Source: an uncultured Lactobacillus sp. (lineage in GTDB: Bacteria; Bacillota; Bacilli; Lactobacillales; Lactobacillaceae). From it: a DNA stretch of 6,164 nucleotides. Below the pieces are notes generated by a model that saw only the letters and a list, made by a program, of their open reading frames with translations, was not told the DNA's origin and did not search any database. Positions within the stretch are counted from its first letter, which is position 1, and each line of letters opens with the position of its first letter. The stretch is from contig CAMXWI010000058.1 of the NCBI GenBank assembly GCA_947252915.1, positions 1 to 6,164 on the forward strand, written 5' to 3'. Below are positions 6,007 through 6,164 of the stretch, in pieces. Made by a program: the position numbers and the translations under genes.

Positions 6007-6164
6007 CTAGCGGACATACGTTTCGTGAATTGTTCCAACTGACAAGGCAGCTAAGATCATTACCACCCCACCAAGCAGAAACATGTGGACTTGTGAACCA
6101 CCCAGCATTGGGAAGAGCACAAAACTCAGCAGTGAAGCAACAATTTGTGGCAGACAAATAGAGC
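6007..6164 (-). CDS. MFS sugar transporter, C-terminal end only (probable maltose importer)
   Basis: Only the last 51 residues and the TAG stop (6009-6007) lie in the window; the frame enters at 6162 and the gene continues past 6164. Two hydrophobic segments, LPQIVASLLSFVLFPMLGG and MFLLGGVVMILAALSVGTI, are joined by a short SQVH loop and followed by a cytoplasmic HETYVR tail. This resembles the final two spans of SLC45-like major facilitator transporters, which lactobacilli often carry beside disaccharide phosphorylase genes. A maltose-proton symport role is inferred from the position just upstream of the maltose phosphorylase gene. The 52-base gap (5955-6006) is AT-rich and shows no hairpin and no clear promoter or cre box, so the genes are probably cotranscribed. 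The family call rests on a short fragment. Confidence 0.78.
   Translation of the reverse strand, partial: SICLPQIVASLLSFVLFPMLGGSQVHMFLLGGVVMILAALSVGTIHETYVR

Overview
The window looks like the end of a draft contig from a lactic acid bacterium of the family Lactobacillaceae, most likely a heterofermentative Limosilactobacillus-like species. This placement is inferred from the phosphorolytic maltose genes, the strong AAGGAGG-type ribosome binding sites and the style of the proteins. No rRNA or other taxonomic marker is present. All six genes lie on the minus strand, so transcription runs from position 6164 towards position 1.

Positions 1-48 are not genomic. They match the end of the Illumina P7 oligo, a 10-base index and the Nextera read-2 transposase adapter. 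Genomic sequence begins at 49.

In transcription order, the right half (6164 to 2960) is a maltose-use operon. It holds the C-terminal end of an MFS sugar transporter (6164-6007), a complete GH65 maltose phosphorylase (5954-3702) and a complete beta-phosphoglucomutase (3682-3023), closed by an intrinsic terminator (2960-2991). Together they would import maltose, split it with phosphate into glucose and beta-glucose 1-phosphate, and convert the latter to glucose 6-phosphate. One hexose is thereby activated without ATP.

The middle holds an exodeoxyribonuclease III / AP endonuclease gene (2892-2065) and a six-span DUF308/HdeD-like membrane protein (1991-1470). No terminator is visible between them, and a strong hairpin terminator follows at 1422-1454.

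The left part is a two-gene unit of alpha/beta-hydrolase-fold proteins whose stop and start codons overlap. The first (1373-807) has Asp where the nucleophilic Ser is expected and Lys where the catalytic His is expected. The second (807-49, cut by the contig end) keeps a canonical GHSLG elbow. This pair is the least ordinary biology here. I see no CRISPR array, mobile element, phage gene, tRNA or rRNA, no gene-free stretch above 300 bases, and no clear new system.
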